Source: Pseudomonadota bacterium
GTDB lineage: Bacteria; Pseudomonadota; Alphaproteobacteria; Rhizobiales; Beijerinckiaceae
Length of the DNA stretch: 57,616 nt
Assembly: GCA_023450615.1 (NCBI GenBank)
Contig: JAEXGT010000099.1
Coordinates: 1-57,616, forward strand
Reading direction: 5' to 3'
Each line of letters starts with the position of its first letter. Position 1 is the stretch's first letter. A model generated the notes under the pieces. That model saw only the letters and a program-made list of their open reading frames with translations, was not told the DNA's origin and ran no database searches. A program made the position numbers and the translations under genes. Below, piece after piece: positions 1 to 8,441 of this stretch.

Positions 1-175
1 GGTCACGGCGGAAGAGAATGCGGGGAGCGCGAAGGCAACCGGCGGCTGGTTTCTGGAGGCGGGCTTCGGCCCCTGCAGCATTCTCATGACGACGGGGCCG
101 GCGGTCTTCGCAACGCTGGAGGAAGCCGTCGCCTGGGTGCGGCAGCGCCTGGACGAGGGATTGCCCTCACCCTGA
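1..175 (+). CDS. C-terminal end of an unrecognised protein (partial)
   Basis: An open frame enters from the left edge (codons begin at base 2) and ends in TGA at 173-175, giving about 57 residues. The visible tail includes GGWFLEAGFGPCSILMTTGP and ends VRQRLDEGLPSP. I do not recognise the family. The last nine bases overlap the end of the convergent amine oxidase gene. High GC at third codon positions supports real coding sequence. Confidence 0.55.
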   Translation, partial: VTAEENAGSAKATGGWFLEAGFGPCSILMTTGPAVFATLEEAVAWVRQRLDEGLPSP

Positions 176-1438
176 GGCCTTGAGCCTCTCGGCGATCTCA
201 CGGGCCGCCCGCTCGCCCTCCTCCCACGCGCCTCCGACCGTGCCCCATTGCGCCCGCGACAGGGCCTCCCCCGCAAACCAGATCCGCTCGCCCACCGGCG
301 TCTTCAACGAATCGCGGATCGGCGCGAGCCCCGGCGGAATGACCGCCCAGGAGGCCCGCGACCAGGGATCGCTGCGCCACGCGGTGGCATGCATCACGCT
401 CAGGTTCCGCAAGGCCCGATGGCCGAAATGCTCCGCCAGGACGTCCCGGGCGAACCGCCCCGGCGCATGCGGATCTCGCCGGTCGAAATGTGCGGCATGG
501 GGCTGGTCGAGCTCGAAGAAATGAAACGGCGTGCCGTCGATTCGGGTGAGAAGCCCCGGCGGCGAGCGGCGCGTGCCGATCAGCGTCGCCAAACGGTCCG
601 GGCCTTCGAAGGGGGCATCGGGCCAATGCAGGATCACGTGCTCGTAGACGCCCCGGGTAAAGCCGTGGATCGCCTCCCGCATATCGTTCGGCAGGGCAGG
701 CGCGAAGCGGATCGCGTCGTCCTGGAGCAGGGCCATCGGCGTGGTGACGATGACGGCTTTCGCGCGCAGCGTGCCGGCGGAACTCTCGATCCGCACGCCG
801 TCCCCCGACCAGTCGATGACATGGACGGCGGTGCCAAGGCGAACTGGAAGATTCTTCCCGAGACGTGCCACATAGCCGCCGAGGCCGCCCGCGATGAACA
901 GGTTGTCGGCATAGTCCATGCTCGGGAAATCGTGCAGGCTCACCTCATCGAGCGGCCTGCCCGAGACGAGGCCGTGGATGTCCGAAACCCGGTGGCCCAG
1001 GGGCCCCATGCCCGCGGGCAGGGCCTTCGCGGCGGGCTGATCCTCCGGAGAGCGGGCAGCCTGCATCATCGCCCGGTCGGCCATCTCGAAGGCGCGGTCG
1101 AGAGCGGCGCGCTCAAAACGCCGCCCCGGCTTGCCGCGCACGTAGAAATGCCCCTCGGCGGGTGCGCGGCGCAGGGGCTCCTTGCGCGCGAAACCGAGCT
1201 TCACGAGGGGATTGATGGGCCCCGCATGAAGCCAGTGTGCCCCCAGATCCACCGGATGGCCCTTGAAGGAGCGCGTGGTCGCGCGCCCGCCGATCCGGTT
1301 CCGCGCCTCCAGCACCGCCACCGTGAGGCCCTGGCTCAGAAGCCTTCGCGCCGCGCCGATGCCTGCGCTGCCCGCGCCGACGACGACCACATCCGGCTCT
1401 TGAGGGAAATCGACGGCTGACGGGGGATCGAGCGGCAC
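167..1438 (-). CDS. flavin monoamine oxidase family protein (FAD-dependent)
   Basis: 423 residues, the usual size for the family. Near the N-terminus there is a Rossmann dinucleotide-binding motif, VVVVGAGSAGIGAARRL (about 17-33). It is followed by the amine-oxidase hallmarks RIGGRATTRSF and DLGAHWLHAG. The C-terminal FAD-contacting segment IWFAGEALSRAQWGTVGGA is also present. The family oxidises amines (polyamines, aromatic amines or amino acids) with FAD and releases an aldehyde and ammonia; the substrate cannot be read from sequence. No signal peptide is seen, so it is probably cytosolic. It is monocistronic, divergent from the EI24-like gene and tail-to-tail with the fragment on its left. 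Confidence 0.85.
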   Translation of the reverse strand: MPLDPPSAVDFPQEPDVVVVGAGSAGIGAARRLLSQGLTVAVLEARNRIGGRATTRSFKGHPVDLGAHWLHAGPINPLVKLGFARKEPLRRAPAEGHFYVRGKPGRRFERAALDRAFEMADRAMMQAARSPEDQPAAKALPAGMGPLGHRVSDIHGLVSGRPLDEVSLHDFPSMDYADNLFIAGGLGGYVARLGKNLPVRLGTAVHVIDWSGDGVRIESSAGTLRAKAVIVTTPMALLQDDAIRFAPALPNDMREAIHGFTRGVYEHVILHWPDAPFEGPDRLATLIGTRRSPPGLLTRIDGTPFHFFELDQPHAAHFDRRDPHAPGRFARDVLAEHFGHRALRNLSVMHATAWRSDPWSRASWAVIPPGLAPIRDSLKTPVGERIWFAGEALSRAQWGTVGGAWEEGERAAREIAERLKASG

Positions 1439-1537
1439 GTATTCCTCCAGCCTCTCGCACTTCGAGAGGTTCGGTCATAAGTAAGGGCGGCGTCTTCTCG
1501 GACGAGAGGCGCCGCTTTCAAGGAAGACGAACGAGAC

Positions 1538-2269
1538 ATGCTGATTCAGATAGTTATAGCGGCGGCCCGCGATGTGTTCTCTCCCGCGCTCCGGCGCATC
1601 CTGTGGAAGTCCATCGGCCTGACCATGGCATTGCTGGCGCTGGTCTGGGTCGGCCTGACGCGCCTGCTCAACGTCTTCCTCGGCAATCACAGCTTCAGCG
1701 AGAGCTATCCGTTTCTCGACACGCTCGCGATCTTCCTGGCAGGCTTCGGCCTGTTCGTCGGGTTGTTCTACCTGCTGCCGGCGGTCTCGGCGATCGTCGC
1801 GGGCTATTTCCTCGACGATGTGGCCGAGGTGGTGGAGCGCAAGCACTATCCCGGGGACGCTCCGGGCCAGCCTCTGCCCTTCGGCAAGGCCATCTTCTAC
1901 GGCTTGCGCTTCGGCGCCCTCTCGCTTGCCGTGAACCTCGTCGCCTTGCTGCTGCTCTTCGTGCCCGGCATCAATATCGGCGCTTTCTTCGCCGCCAACG
2001 CCTATCTCCTGAGCCGTGAATATTTCGAACTGGCGGCGGGCCGTTTCTGGGTGCCAGAGGACGTGCAGCGCCTGCGTTCGGAGCATCGGGGCACGGTGCT
2101 CGCCGCAGGCGCGGTTCTGGCGGTGCTCGTCCTCGTGCCGGTCTTGAACCTCATCACCCCGATCTTCGGCGCGGCGATGATGGTCCACCTGCACAAGAAA
2201 CTCATGCAGGACCCGTCAAAGCGGCTCTCGCAGCGGCCCCATGACCGGGCCTCGATCGAGGCCCGTTAG
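1538..2269 (+). CDS. EI24/CysZ-like integral membrane protein
   Basis: 243 residues with about four hydrophobic helices: near 27-50, 65-90 (AIFLAGFGLFVGLFYLLPAV), 125-150 and 185-210. The pattern matches the EI24 domain family, which includes the E. coli sulfate transporter CysZ. The segment VPGINIGAFFAANAYLLSREYFELAA, split around residue 150, is typical of the alphaproteobacterial branch. CysZ imports sulfate; for this branch transport of sulfate is only inferred, and no cysteine-biosynthesis genes are nearby. An AAGGAAGACG stretch precedes the ATG. The stop overlaps the convergent SDR gene by four bases. Confidence 0.75.
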   Translation: MLIQIVIAAARDVFSPALRRILWKSIGLTMALLALVWVGLTRLLNVFLGNHSFSESYPFLDTLAIFLAGFGLFVGLFYLLPAVSAIVAGYFLDDVAEVVERKHYPGDAPGQPLPFGKAIFYGLRFGALSLAVNLVALLLLFVPGINIGAFFAANAYLLSREYFELAAGRFWVPEDVQRLRSEHRGTVLAAGAVLAVLVLVPVLNLITPIFGAAMMVHLHKKLMQDPSKRLSQRPHDRASIEAR

Positions 2270-3381
2270 TGGCCCGTCCGCACGGCGCCCGGCGGATCGA
2301 TGGCAGCCGGGCCGGAGGCCCGCTCCGGATGGAAGTCGGACGCCGCGCCGCCTGATGCCGGCGCCAGCAGGTCCGGGGTCGTGGTTGCCGTATTGCGCTT
2401 GAGGTCGAACTGGCCGGTCTTGCGGAAGCGCACGAGATAGGACGGCACGATGGCCTCGATGGTTGTGGGCGTTATGCCCAGGCCCTCGAAGGTGCGTCCC
2501 TCCGAAATGGCGGCCTGCGAAACCACGTTGTCGGTCTCCAGCAGAAGCGCCTGGTCGCGGGTGGTGACGATCTCGTCCGGCAGAAGACCCAGGGTGAGCT
2601 TGTCGAGCGCGCCCATGACCGAGCCCTGGAAGCGGGCCACCGCGCTCGGCACGGGCACAATCGCCCGCTTGCGCTCGGTAATCCTGCAGACGAACTCCAT
2701 CATCTCGCGCATGGTATGGATCTCGGGTCCGCCGAGCTCATAGATGCCCGGCTTCACCGCGCCGTTGACGGCGCGCACGATGGCCTCGGCCACGTCGCCC
2801 GCATAGACCGGCTGGAAACGGGTATCGCAGCCCGGCAACGGCAGCACCGGCAGCATGCGGGCGAGCGATGCGAAGCGATTGAAGGAACTGTCCCCCGGCC
2901 CAAACAGGAGAGAGGGGCGCAGGATCACCGCATCGGGGCGAACCTTCAGGAGGTTATGCTCACCGGCCGCCTTGGAGCGGGCATAGGCCGATTCGGAATT
3001 GGCATCGGCGCCCAGCGCCGACACATGCACGATGGTGACGGCCTTCTTGGCCGCCTCGGCAATCAGGCGCGGCGCATCCGCATGGACTGCGTCGAAGGTC
3101 TGGCGGCCGCCCTCTTGGAGAAGGCCGACCAGGTTGACCACATGATCGGCCTTGGCGACGGCCTGGGCAATGGAGGCCGGATAGCGCAGATTGGCCTGAA
3201 TCGCATAAACCTGCCCCACCTTCCCCATGGGCAGGAAATAGGTGGGGTTGGGGTTGCGGGTGGCGACCAGCACGCGATAGCCGCGCTTGGCGAGACAGCT
3301 CACTACGTAGCGGCCGAGAAAACCCGACCCACCGAAGACCGTGACGGTTTGCTGTTCAGGTGTGCGAAGGGCGCCGATCAT
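2266..3381 (-). CDS. complex I NDUFA9-subunit family SDR (NAD(P)-binding)
   Basis: 371 residues from the ATG at 3381. That start has GGAGG seven bases upstream, so a longer in-frame start at 3432 was rejected. The glycine motif VTVFGGSGFLGRYV lies at about 14-27. It is followed by NLVGLLQEGGRQTF and VHVSALGADANSESAYARSKAAGE, an atypical extended SDR with a Y-x3-K pair. This matches the NDUFA9-like family. In mitochondria NDUFA9 is an accessory subunit of NADH dehydrogenase that binds NADPH; bacterial relatives may help quinone-dependent electron transport, which is inference here. The alanine/proline-rich C-terminal tail of about 40 residues looks disordered. Confidence 0.82.
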   Translation of the reverse strand: MIGALRTPEQQTVTVFGGSGFLGRYVVSCLAKRGYRVLVATRNPNPTYFLPMGKVGQVYAIQANLRYPASIAQAVAKADHVVNLVGLLQEGGRQTFDAVHADAPRLIAEAAKKAVTIVHVSALGADANSESAYARSKAAGEHNLLKVRPDAVILRPSLLFGPGDSSFNRFASLARMLPVLPLPGCDTRFQPVYAGDVAEAIVRAVNGAVKPGIYELGGPEIHTMREMMEFVCRITERKRAIVPVPSAVARFQGSVMGALDKLTLGLLPDEIVTTRDQALLLETDNVVSQAAISEGRTFEGLGITPTTIEAIVPSYLVRFRKTGQFDLKRNTATTTPDLLAPASGGAASDFHPERASGPAAIDPPGAVRTGH

Positions 3382-3531
3382 CAAAGCCTCCTGTCCGCCA
3401 AGAATCCGCCAACACCTGCAAGGGGCTTGCAAGGGGAGCTTGGGGTTGAATTTGGAATGTCTCTAGTCAAACCCCGTTCCCCTGTGAAGGGGCGTGCGAC
3501 GAAGAAAGCGCACGAACCTCATTTTCAGTGA

Positions 3532-3560
3532 TTGACGGAACTTCAGAAGCACCGTAAACG
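3532..3560 (+). promoter_or_regulatory. candidate sigma-70 promoter of tRNA-Leu
   Basis: TTGACG (3532-3537), a 17-base spacer and TAAACG (3555-3560) lie about 20 bases before the mature tRNA start. The -35 box is good and the -10 box is weak. The position is right for a monocistronic tRNA gene. Confidence 0.45.
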
Positions 3561-3580
3561 AACCCTCGCCGAACAGGCAT

Positions 3581-3665
3581 GCCCAGGTGGCGGAATTGGT
3601 AGACGCACTGCTTTCAGGTAGCAGCGGGTAACACCGTGGAGGTTCGAGTCCTCTCCTGGGCACCA
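3581..3665 (+). tRNA. tRNA-Leu (anticodon CAG)
   Basis: The acceptor arms GCCCAGG (3581-3587) and CCTGGGC (3655-3661) pair perfectly, and CCA is encoded (3663-3665). The anticodon stem CTGCT/AGCAG encloses the loop TTCAGGT, so the anticodon CAG (3615-3617) reads CUG codons. A long variable arm, as expected for a class II tRNA, and the T-arm sequence GGTTCGAGTCC are present. Transposon debris starts about 170 bases downstream, consistent with the tRNA 3' side serving as an insertion point for foreign DNA. Confidence 0.96.
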
Positions 3666-3837
3666 TCCAACCCTCAAGTGGTTGAGATATTGAGACTTCA
3701 AGGTAATTTGGCCGGCGACCGGTGGGCAAAGCCGGGGCAATCTTGAAAGTCCTAATGCTAGTAATGATCAATCGTACAGATTTCCAATAGCACCAGGGTG
3801 CTGATGGTGCTCGGCGCTTGGCTCCCGTAGTAGCGCG

Positions 3838-4125
3838 TCAGCTCTGGATCAGGATGTCGAGCACGATCCGGCATTGGTCCACAGCCTGCCAGAGCCAATG
3901 ATTCTTGCCGGCGATGCTGATCACAACCTCATCAAGGTGCCATTCCTCACCGGGAGACGCCGGCGAATTTTGTCGGGAGAATCCTGGCTGAACTCTGTCG
4001 CCCACTGCCGTGCCGTCTCGGGGCTGATAAGGATGCTCCGGACAGGGAGCATCCCTTCAACCATGCTCGGCTCGCAATGACCTGATCAGGGAACCGGTGG
4101 CGGATATAGCGAGGATAGCGGGTTG
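3838..4125 (-). pseudogene. IS6-family transposase remnant (frameshifted, truncated)
   Basis: Reading the minus strand in three frames gives segments resembling a rhizobial IS6-type DDE transposase in order. First comes RYIRHRFPDQVIA. Then, after a deletion, comes MVEGMLPVRSILISPETARQ followed by WATEFSQDSPDKIRRRLP. After a frameshift come EEWHLDEVVISIAG and KNHWLWQAVDQCRIVLDIL, ending at a stop (3838-3840). The DDE-core motif WHLDE is kept, but the N-terminal and C-terminal thirds are missing. This is a dead copy and no terminal inverted repeats were found. A related remnant on the other strand lies at 6556-6772. Confidence 0.75.
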
Positions 4126-4647
4126 GTTCATGCCCGCGCCTATGTCAGCACCTCGTTACCGCTGCGCTCATTGACGGTGCCTTTGGCATTGCCTTTCGAC
4201 GTTCCTGCCTCAAGGATCGACACAATCGAGAACAAAGTGAAAGCGAGGTTCACCAAATGCCGGACACAGACGCTGATTATCTCGTCGGTGCCTAAATTGA
4301 ATGTAAGGAAGCTTACGAAGCACTCTTAGCTGCACTTTAGCTGGCGGCGTGGAAAGCTAGGACGAGCTGCGGCCGGCTGCATTTCCAATTACGAAGAACA
4401 TTCGTCTGTTGGGCGTGTCCTTGTCGGCATTTAACGCTGACGCAGAACCAGACGATAATCCGTAACTTTCTTTCGAATGGTGATCGGTTGGAGGCCGGTG
4501 AGCTTGCGCCAGGCAGCGCGGCAAACCGCGTCCTAGACGCCACAGATGTGGTGTGCTTCTACAAGAGCGAAACCTTATCTTACTGTAATTACATTGCACA
4601 TAGTCCGCATCAATGGCAGGCGGCGCACTGCAAAGAGGCATAATCTG
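4126..4647. other. intergenic region with no convincing intact gene
   Basis: About 520 bases between the decayed transposase and the CoA-transferase. Base composition looks AT-richer than the rest of the window. One minus-strand segment (about 4435-4545) reads AAWRKLTGLQPITIRKKV and continues to a stop; it resembles the tail of a protein but I do not recognise it. Nothing else with coding character is seen. An AGAGG stretch at about 4633-4637 is the likely ribosome-binding site of the following gene. Confidence 0.4.
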
Positions 4648-6159
4648 ATGAGCGATGAAGCCCGAGTCTTTGATCCCTCCTTGCGTAGCAAGATCATGTC
4701 CGCAGATGAGGCGGCCGCGCTCATTCCCTCCGGCGTCAATATCGGTATGAGTGGATTTACCGGCGCAGGCTACCCTAAGGAGCTTCCGCTTGCCCTGGCC
4801 CGGCGCATCGGCGCAGCGCATGAGAAGGGAGAGCCCTTCAAGGTCAGTATCTGGACAGGTGCCTCGACCGCACCGGAACTCGACGGAGCTCTGGCGAAGG
4901 TAGATGGCATTGAGTTGCGGCTCCCCTATCAGTCAGATCCAACTTGCCGAGAGAGGATCAATGCCGGCGAGATGGAGTACATCGATATCCATCTCTCCCA
5001 TGTAGCGCAGTTCGCCTGGTTCGGATTTCTGGGGCATCTGGACGTCGCCGTTGTTGAGGTTGCTGCCGTTATGGACGGAGGCCGACTGGTCCCGTCCGGG
5101 TCGGTAGGAAACAACAAGACATGGCTGGACTTGGCCGACAAAGTGATCCTGGAGGTCAACCGGCGGCAAAGTCTCAGCCTGGAGGGCATGCACGACATCT
5201 ATTACGGCACCAGGCTTCCGCCTCACCGTCAGCCAATTCCCCTGATTGATCCCGGTGACCGCATTGGCACACCCTATCTGATGTGTGATCCTGCCAAGAT
5301 CATCGCGATTGTTGAGACAAACCAGCCGGATCGCAACACGGCATTCTCGGCGCCAGATGAGAATTCCCGTGCGATCGCAGACCACATTATCGATTTCCTG
5401 CAGCATGAGGTTCGCAAGGGACGGCTGAGCAATTCGCTCTTGCCGCTGCAATCAGGGGTCGGCAATGTCGCCAACGCCGTGTTCGCCGGCCTGAAGGATG
5501 GTCCGTTCGAGAACCTCACTGCTTATACGGAAGTGCTTCAGGATGGCATGCTGGATTTGATTGCCTCTGGCACATTGACCTTTGCATCCGCCACTGCGCT
5601 GTCCCTCAGTCACGAGATGTTGGCACGGTTCGAGGGCGATATTGAGAACTTCCGCAAGAAGATCGTTCTGCGACCGCAGGAGATCAGCAACCATCCCGAG
5701 ATCATCCGCAGGCTCGGCGTGATCGCGATGAACGGCATGATTGAGGCTGACATATACGGCAACGTGAACTCGACCCATATCATGGGATCGAGCATCATGA
5801 ACGGGATTGGCGGATCGGGCGATTTCGCTCGCAATGGCTACCTGTCGTTCTTCATGACACCGTCGGTCGCCAAGGGAGGAGCGATTTCATGCATCGTGCC
5901 GATGGTTTCCCACGTGGATCATACAGAGCATGACGTTCAGGTCATAGTCACGGAGCAGGGACTTGCCGACTTGCGCGGTCTGGCGCCACGCCAGCGAGCC
6001 CGGCTCATTATCGAGAAATGTGCCCATCCCCATTTTCGACCGGCTTTGGAAGATTACTATAGCCGAGCAATACGGGGGGCGCCGGGGCTGCATACGCCTC
6101 ATCTCCTCGATGAAGCTCTCAATTGGCATACTCGTTATCTTCAACGCGGATCGATGTAG
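4648..6159 (+). CDS. succinyl-CoA:acetate CoA-transferase (acetyl-CoA hydrolase/transferase family)
   Basis: 503 residues from the ATG at 4648; a longer frame exists, but AGAGG sits just before this start and the length fits the AarC/Cat1 family (about 505). Strong landmarks are AYTEVLQDGM, in which Glu295 fits the catalytic glutamate that forms the CoA thioester, and GNVNSTHIMGSSIMNG. GIGGSGDFAR at 387-394 contains the oxyanion glycine, and IVTEQGLADLRGLAPRQRAR follows. The enzyme moves CoA between succinyl-CoA and acetate, as in acetate assimilation or a bypass of succinyl-CoA synthetase. Its codon use is less GC-biased than neighbouring genes. It lies alone between transposase remnants beside a tRNA, so horizontal acquisition is likely. 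Confidence 0.9.
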   Translation: MSDEARVFDPSLRSKIMSADEAAALIPSGVNIGMSGFTGAGYPKELPLALARRIGAAHEKGEPFKVSIWTGASTAPELDGALAKVDGIELRLPYQSDPTCRERINAGEMEYIDIHLSHVAQFAWFGFLGHLDVAVVEVAAVMDGGRLVPSGSVGNNKTWLDLADKVILEVNRRQSLSLEGMHDIYYGTRLPPHRQPIPLIDPGDRIGTPYLMCDPAKIIAIVETNQPDRNTAFSAPDENSRAIADHIIDFLQHEVRKGRLSNSLLPLQSGVGNVANAVFAGLKDGPFENLTAYTEVLQDGMLDLIASGTLTFASATALSLSHEMLARFEGDIENFRKKIVLRPQEISNHPEIIRRLGVIAMNGMIEADIYGNVNSTHIMGSSIMNGIGGSGDFARNGYLSFFMTPSVAKGGAISCIVPMVSHVDHTEHDVQVIVTEQGLADLRGLAPRQRARLIIEKCAHPHFRPALEDYYSRAIRGAPGLHTPHLLDEALNWHTRYLQRGSM

Positions 6160-6273
6160 AGACTTGGTTAGGGCTGCTCTCTGCCTCCCCGTAGCACATG
6201 GAAGAGGCATGAGAGCGCTAGCCGCGGCCACGTGCGCAGCTGTTCGAAGTGGCCAAAATCCTTTTGGCTGAGA

Positions 6274-6384
6274 TAAGGAACTCAGGAGGCCGAAGCCCCC
6301 TCGCAGGGTTGTCCCTTTCTCTTGGGCAGGCTCTACGAACGAACCAGTGTCGTCATCACCTTTGGCTTCAACGCTCTGGGCTAA
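6274..6384 (+). pseudogene. IstB-like (IS21 family) remnant
   Basis: A short open stretch between stops reads SQGCPFLLGRLYERTSVVIT and then FGFNALG. LYERTSVVIT closely matches the conserved LYERTS-I-VTTNL block of IS21 helper ATPases (IstB). Nothing else of the gene survives in any frame. The match is short, so the call is moderate, but transposase debris nearby supports it. Confidence 0.45.
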
Positions 6385-6555
6385 AGCTGCGCGGTCAACG
6401 CTTCTCCAGGCTCTCCCATCTTCAGGGAGCATCTTGGCTTATTGTCGATTTGGCGCTTTCACCGAATGCATTTTTGGACCGATCTCAGTTAGATCGACTT
6501 CTCAAAGAAAACCGGGGAGTTGATGAAGCCTGACCTTGGCGTCGATCAGGACAAC

Positions 6556-6772
6556 GTATTTGAGGGCAGATGCCCCAACCACCTCTCTTCCACTAACGCT
6601 CAGCTTATGGATGGTGGAGGAAATGCTGGACGCCAAAGGCCTCCTCATCAGCCACGAGATGGTGCGACAGTAGGCTGAAGTTAGGCCAAAGCTTCGCCAA
6701 TCAGATCCGCCGCCCGCCCGCTACCGGAGACAAAAAGCGCTCGATGAAGTTGTGATCGGTCTCGCGGCGTAA
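6556..6772 (+). pseudogene. IS6-family transposase remnant (second copy, opposite strand)
   Basis: The plus strand reads VFEGRCPNHL, then in another frame LPLTLSLWMVEEMLDAKGLL followed by ISHEMVRQ and a stop. FANQIRRPPATGDK then follows in a shifted frame, and ALDEVVIGLAA ends at TAA 6770. The MVEEML-A-G-ISHE-VRQ block and the LDEVVI core match the same transposase family as the remnant at 3838-4125. It is inactivated by an in-frame stop and frameshifts. Confidence 0.7.
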
Positions 6773-6835
6773 AGAAAGTCTCGGAGTTACTTGCAACAGA
6801 GCGCTTCAGCCGACCTATGACGATTTCGCTCCGGA

Positions 6836-6861
6836 GGAACGTCTGCTGTCTCAGACGCGTT
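6836..6861 (+). promoter_or_regulatory. EcfG-type general stress promoter (GGAAC-N17-CGTT)
   Basis: GGAAC at 6836-6840, 17 bases, then CGTT at 6858-6861. This is an exact match to the promoter pattern recognised by EcfG/RpoE2 sigma factors of alphaproteobacteria. The small secreted protein gene starts 35 bases downstream. Confidence 0.7.
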
Positions 6862-6895
6862 GGCCCATCCTCAGCGCCCAGAATCGGAGCGGCTC

Positions 6896-7183
6896 ATGAG
6901 TAACCTTAGGCATTTAACGACTGCACTTGCAGGATGCGTTCTCGCCAGCAGTCTCGCTGGGAGTGTCTCCGCGCAGTCCCGAATGGATCGTGATTGGGAC
7001 TATGGTCGCGATTGGCAAGATCGAGATCGAGGCTGGGACCGTAATAGGGATTGGCAAGATCGGGACTGGGATCGCGGTCCCCGTTGGCGGGGGCGCGACC
7101 AAGATTGCTACTATGAGACTCGCCGCAACAGGAACCGTTTCGGCGAAGTGGTCGTACGGCGCTATCGCGTCTGCGAGGACTAA
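6896..7183 (+). CDS. small secreted Asp/Trp/Arg-rich protein
   Basis: 95 residues from ATG 6896 (GGAG just upstream; a TTG 36 bases earlier was rejected). A classic signal peptide (about 1-26, hydrophobic core TTALAGCVLASSLAGSVSAQ) is followed by a charged repeat region built from DRDW and DWQDRD units. The C-terminus is CYYETRRNRNRFGEVVVRRY then RVCED. That tail matches the end of the Tyr-rich protein at 13347-13919, with two cysteines framing RR-x3-NR-[FY]-G-x2-V-x-RR-x2-VC. Function is unknown. It probably acts in the periplasm or envelope under stress, judging from the EcfG promoter. Confidence 0.7.
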   Translation: MSNLRHLTTALAGCVLASSLAGSVSAQSRMDRDWDYGRDWQDRDRGWDRNRDWQDRDWDRGPRWRGRDQDCYYETRRNRNRFGEVVVRRYRVCED

Positions 7184-7228
7184 TGCTCGATGGCCGGCGG
7201 CAGGGTGCCTACCGCCGACCTGATCGCA

Positions 7229-7603
7229 TTATTGGGGTGTTGGTGCGGGCGTCGGCGAGTTAGGTGTTGTGCGAGGTTGCGATTGTACCCGATCAAACAC
7301 GCGCAAAGCCGCATCAACGCAGGTCTGAGTGGATTCCCGGTCGCTACAGACAACGCGAAGCTGAGTATCGCCGTTGCGCACGAAGAAATGAGCGTTCCCG
7401 CCGCGCTGGTCATTGTCAGCATCGCGCATAGCACGCCCACGTCGATCGCCCCTATCATCGTCCCTATCCCGATGCCTCTCCCATCCGTCACGGCTGTCTT
7501 GCCACCTCCCACGCTGATCATCATCATCTCGCAAAGAGCTTTGGCTCCATGCTGATGTCCCGATGACAGCCAGTCCGGCTGCCAATATGAGAGCTTTGCG
7601 CAT
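7229..7603 (-). CDS. secreted hypothetical protein, Asp/Arg-rich
   Basis: 124 residues from ATG 7603, which has GGAGG six bases upstream; an in-frame ATG at 7627 lacks a good site. The signal peptide MRKALILAAGLAVIGTSAWS is followed by an Asp/Arg-rich low-complexity stretch. A small globular part then reads AHFFVRNGDTQLRVVCSDRE and continues STQTCVDAALRVFDRV, with two cysteines. The tail is Pro/Thr rich. I do not recognise the family. It is convergent with the preceding small secreted gene, and both are mature-acidic exported proteins. Confidence 0.65.
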   Translation of the reverse strand: MRKALILAAGLAVIGTSAWSQSSLRDDDDQRGRWQDSRDGWERHRDRDDDRGDRRGRAMRDADNDQRGGNAHFFVRNGDTQLRVVCSDRESTQTCVDAALRVFDRVQSQPRTTPNSPTPAPTPQ

Positions 7604-7909
7604 TTGGACCTCCAAAATGCGACGCATAGGGAGTGCGCGCGAACATTCCCTTGGAACAGCGTCTAGGATGCAAGGTAAGGGCGCACGAGTGAACCAAAGG
7701 AGGTGAGCATTGGTTCCTGGTGCAGTGAGTACTGCTGCTGCATTGCCATAGGCTTAGATGAGCTGGCGAACTCAGCTACGCGGTGCGTTGACTGTCAACA
7801 GACTGAACCGGACGGTTCATGATTCTCAATCGCTTGCGATGCGGCGTCTTGTTCGCTCCTGTCATCCATGGGATGCTCATCAGGGCAGCCATTGCTCGGG
7901 AGCAAGAAT
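7604..7909. other. 306-base gap with a very strong Shine-Dalgarno before a 13-codon frame
   Basis: The gap contains AAAGGAGGTGA at 7696-7706, a near-perfect anti-16S complement. A TTG at 7710 then opens 13 codons ending in TAG at 7749-7751 (reading M/L-VPGAVSTAAALP). No protein family is recognisable. Otherwise nothing coding is seen. Confidence 0.35.
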
Positions 7910-8338
7910 ATGGAAGCTGAGGAACTGCACCGCGGTCGGCTGATCGACCATATCCAGCTTGTTGTCAGGGACCTGCCGGCGAGCCGCCGGTTTTACGAGG
8001 CGGTGTTTCAGGTGCTTGGAGTTCCGCTCGGCGGCAGCGCCGAGGATTATTTCTGGGCCGATGAGCTTTTCGTCTCGTCGGCGGACAGTGAGGCCGCGAT
8101 GGGAAAGCTCACCGGGCGCCATCACCTCGCCTTTCAGGCCCGTGACCGCGCGATGGTCGATGCCTTCTATCGTGCCGCCCTCGACAATGGCGGCAAGGAC
8201 AACGGCCCGCCCGGTGAACGCTCCTATCATCCCGGCTACTATGCGGCGTTCGTTCTCGACCCCGACGGAAACAACATCGAGGCCGTCCATCACGGTCCGT
8301 CCGAGCGAAGCGCTCCCTCGGTGCGGGTCACATTCTGA
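7910..8338 (+). CDS. VOC family protein (glyoxalase/dioxygenase fold)
   Basis: 142 residues from ATG 7910 (GGAG seven bases upstream); an in-frame ATG at 7868 would add 14 non-conserved residues. It opens with IDHIQLVVRDLPASRRFYEA, the beta-alpha-beta-beta-beta start with a metal-ligand His. It continues with GRHHLAFQARDRAMVDAFYR and ends with YYAAFVLDPDGNNIEAVHHG, where Glu is the usual last metal ligand. VOC proteins isomerise, cleave or bind small substrates around a divalent metal; the substrate here is unknown. The next gene is convergent. Confidence 0.82.
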   Translation: MEAEELHRGRLIDHIQLVVRDLPASRRFYEAVFQVLGVPLGGSAEDYFWADELFVSSADSEAAMGKLTGRHHLAFQARDRAMVDAFYRAALDNGGKDNGPPGERSYHPGYYAAFVLDPDGNNIEAVHHGPSERSAPSVRVTF

Positions 8339-8441
8339 CGGATCGCAGAGCAGGCTCAGGACCGCGCAGCGGCGAGTGACGTTGAACGCGCCGCCCGCGC
8401 TCAACACGCACAGCGAGCGTTCGAGTCCGGCGTCTGGACGC

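Noticed and set aside
5571..5595. TGGCAC...TTTGCA, a possible sigma-54 promoter
   Set aside because: It lies inside the CoA-transferase coding sequence and the spacing is wrong for -24/-12 elements.
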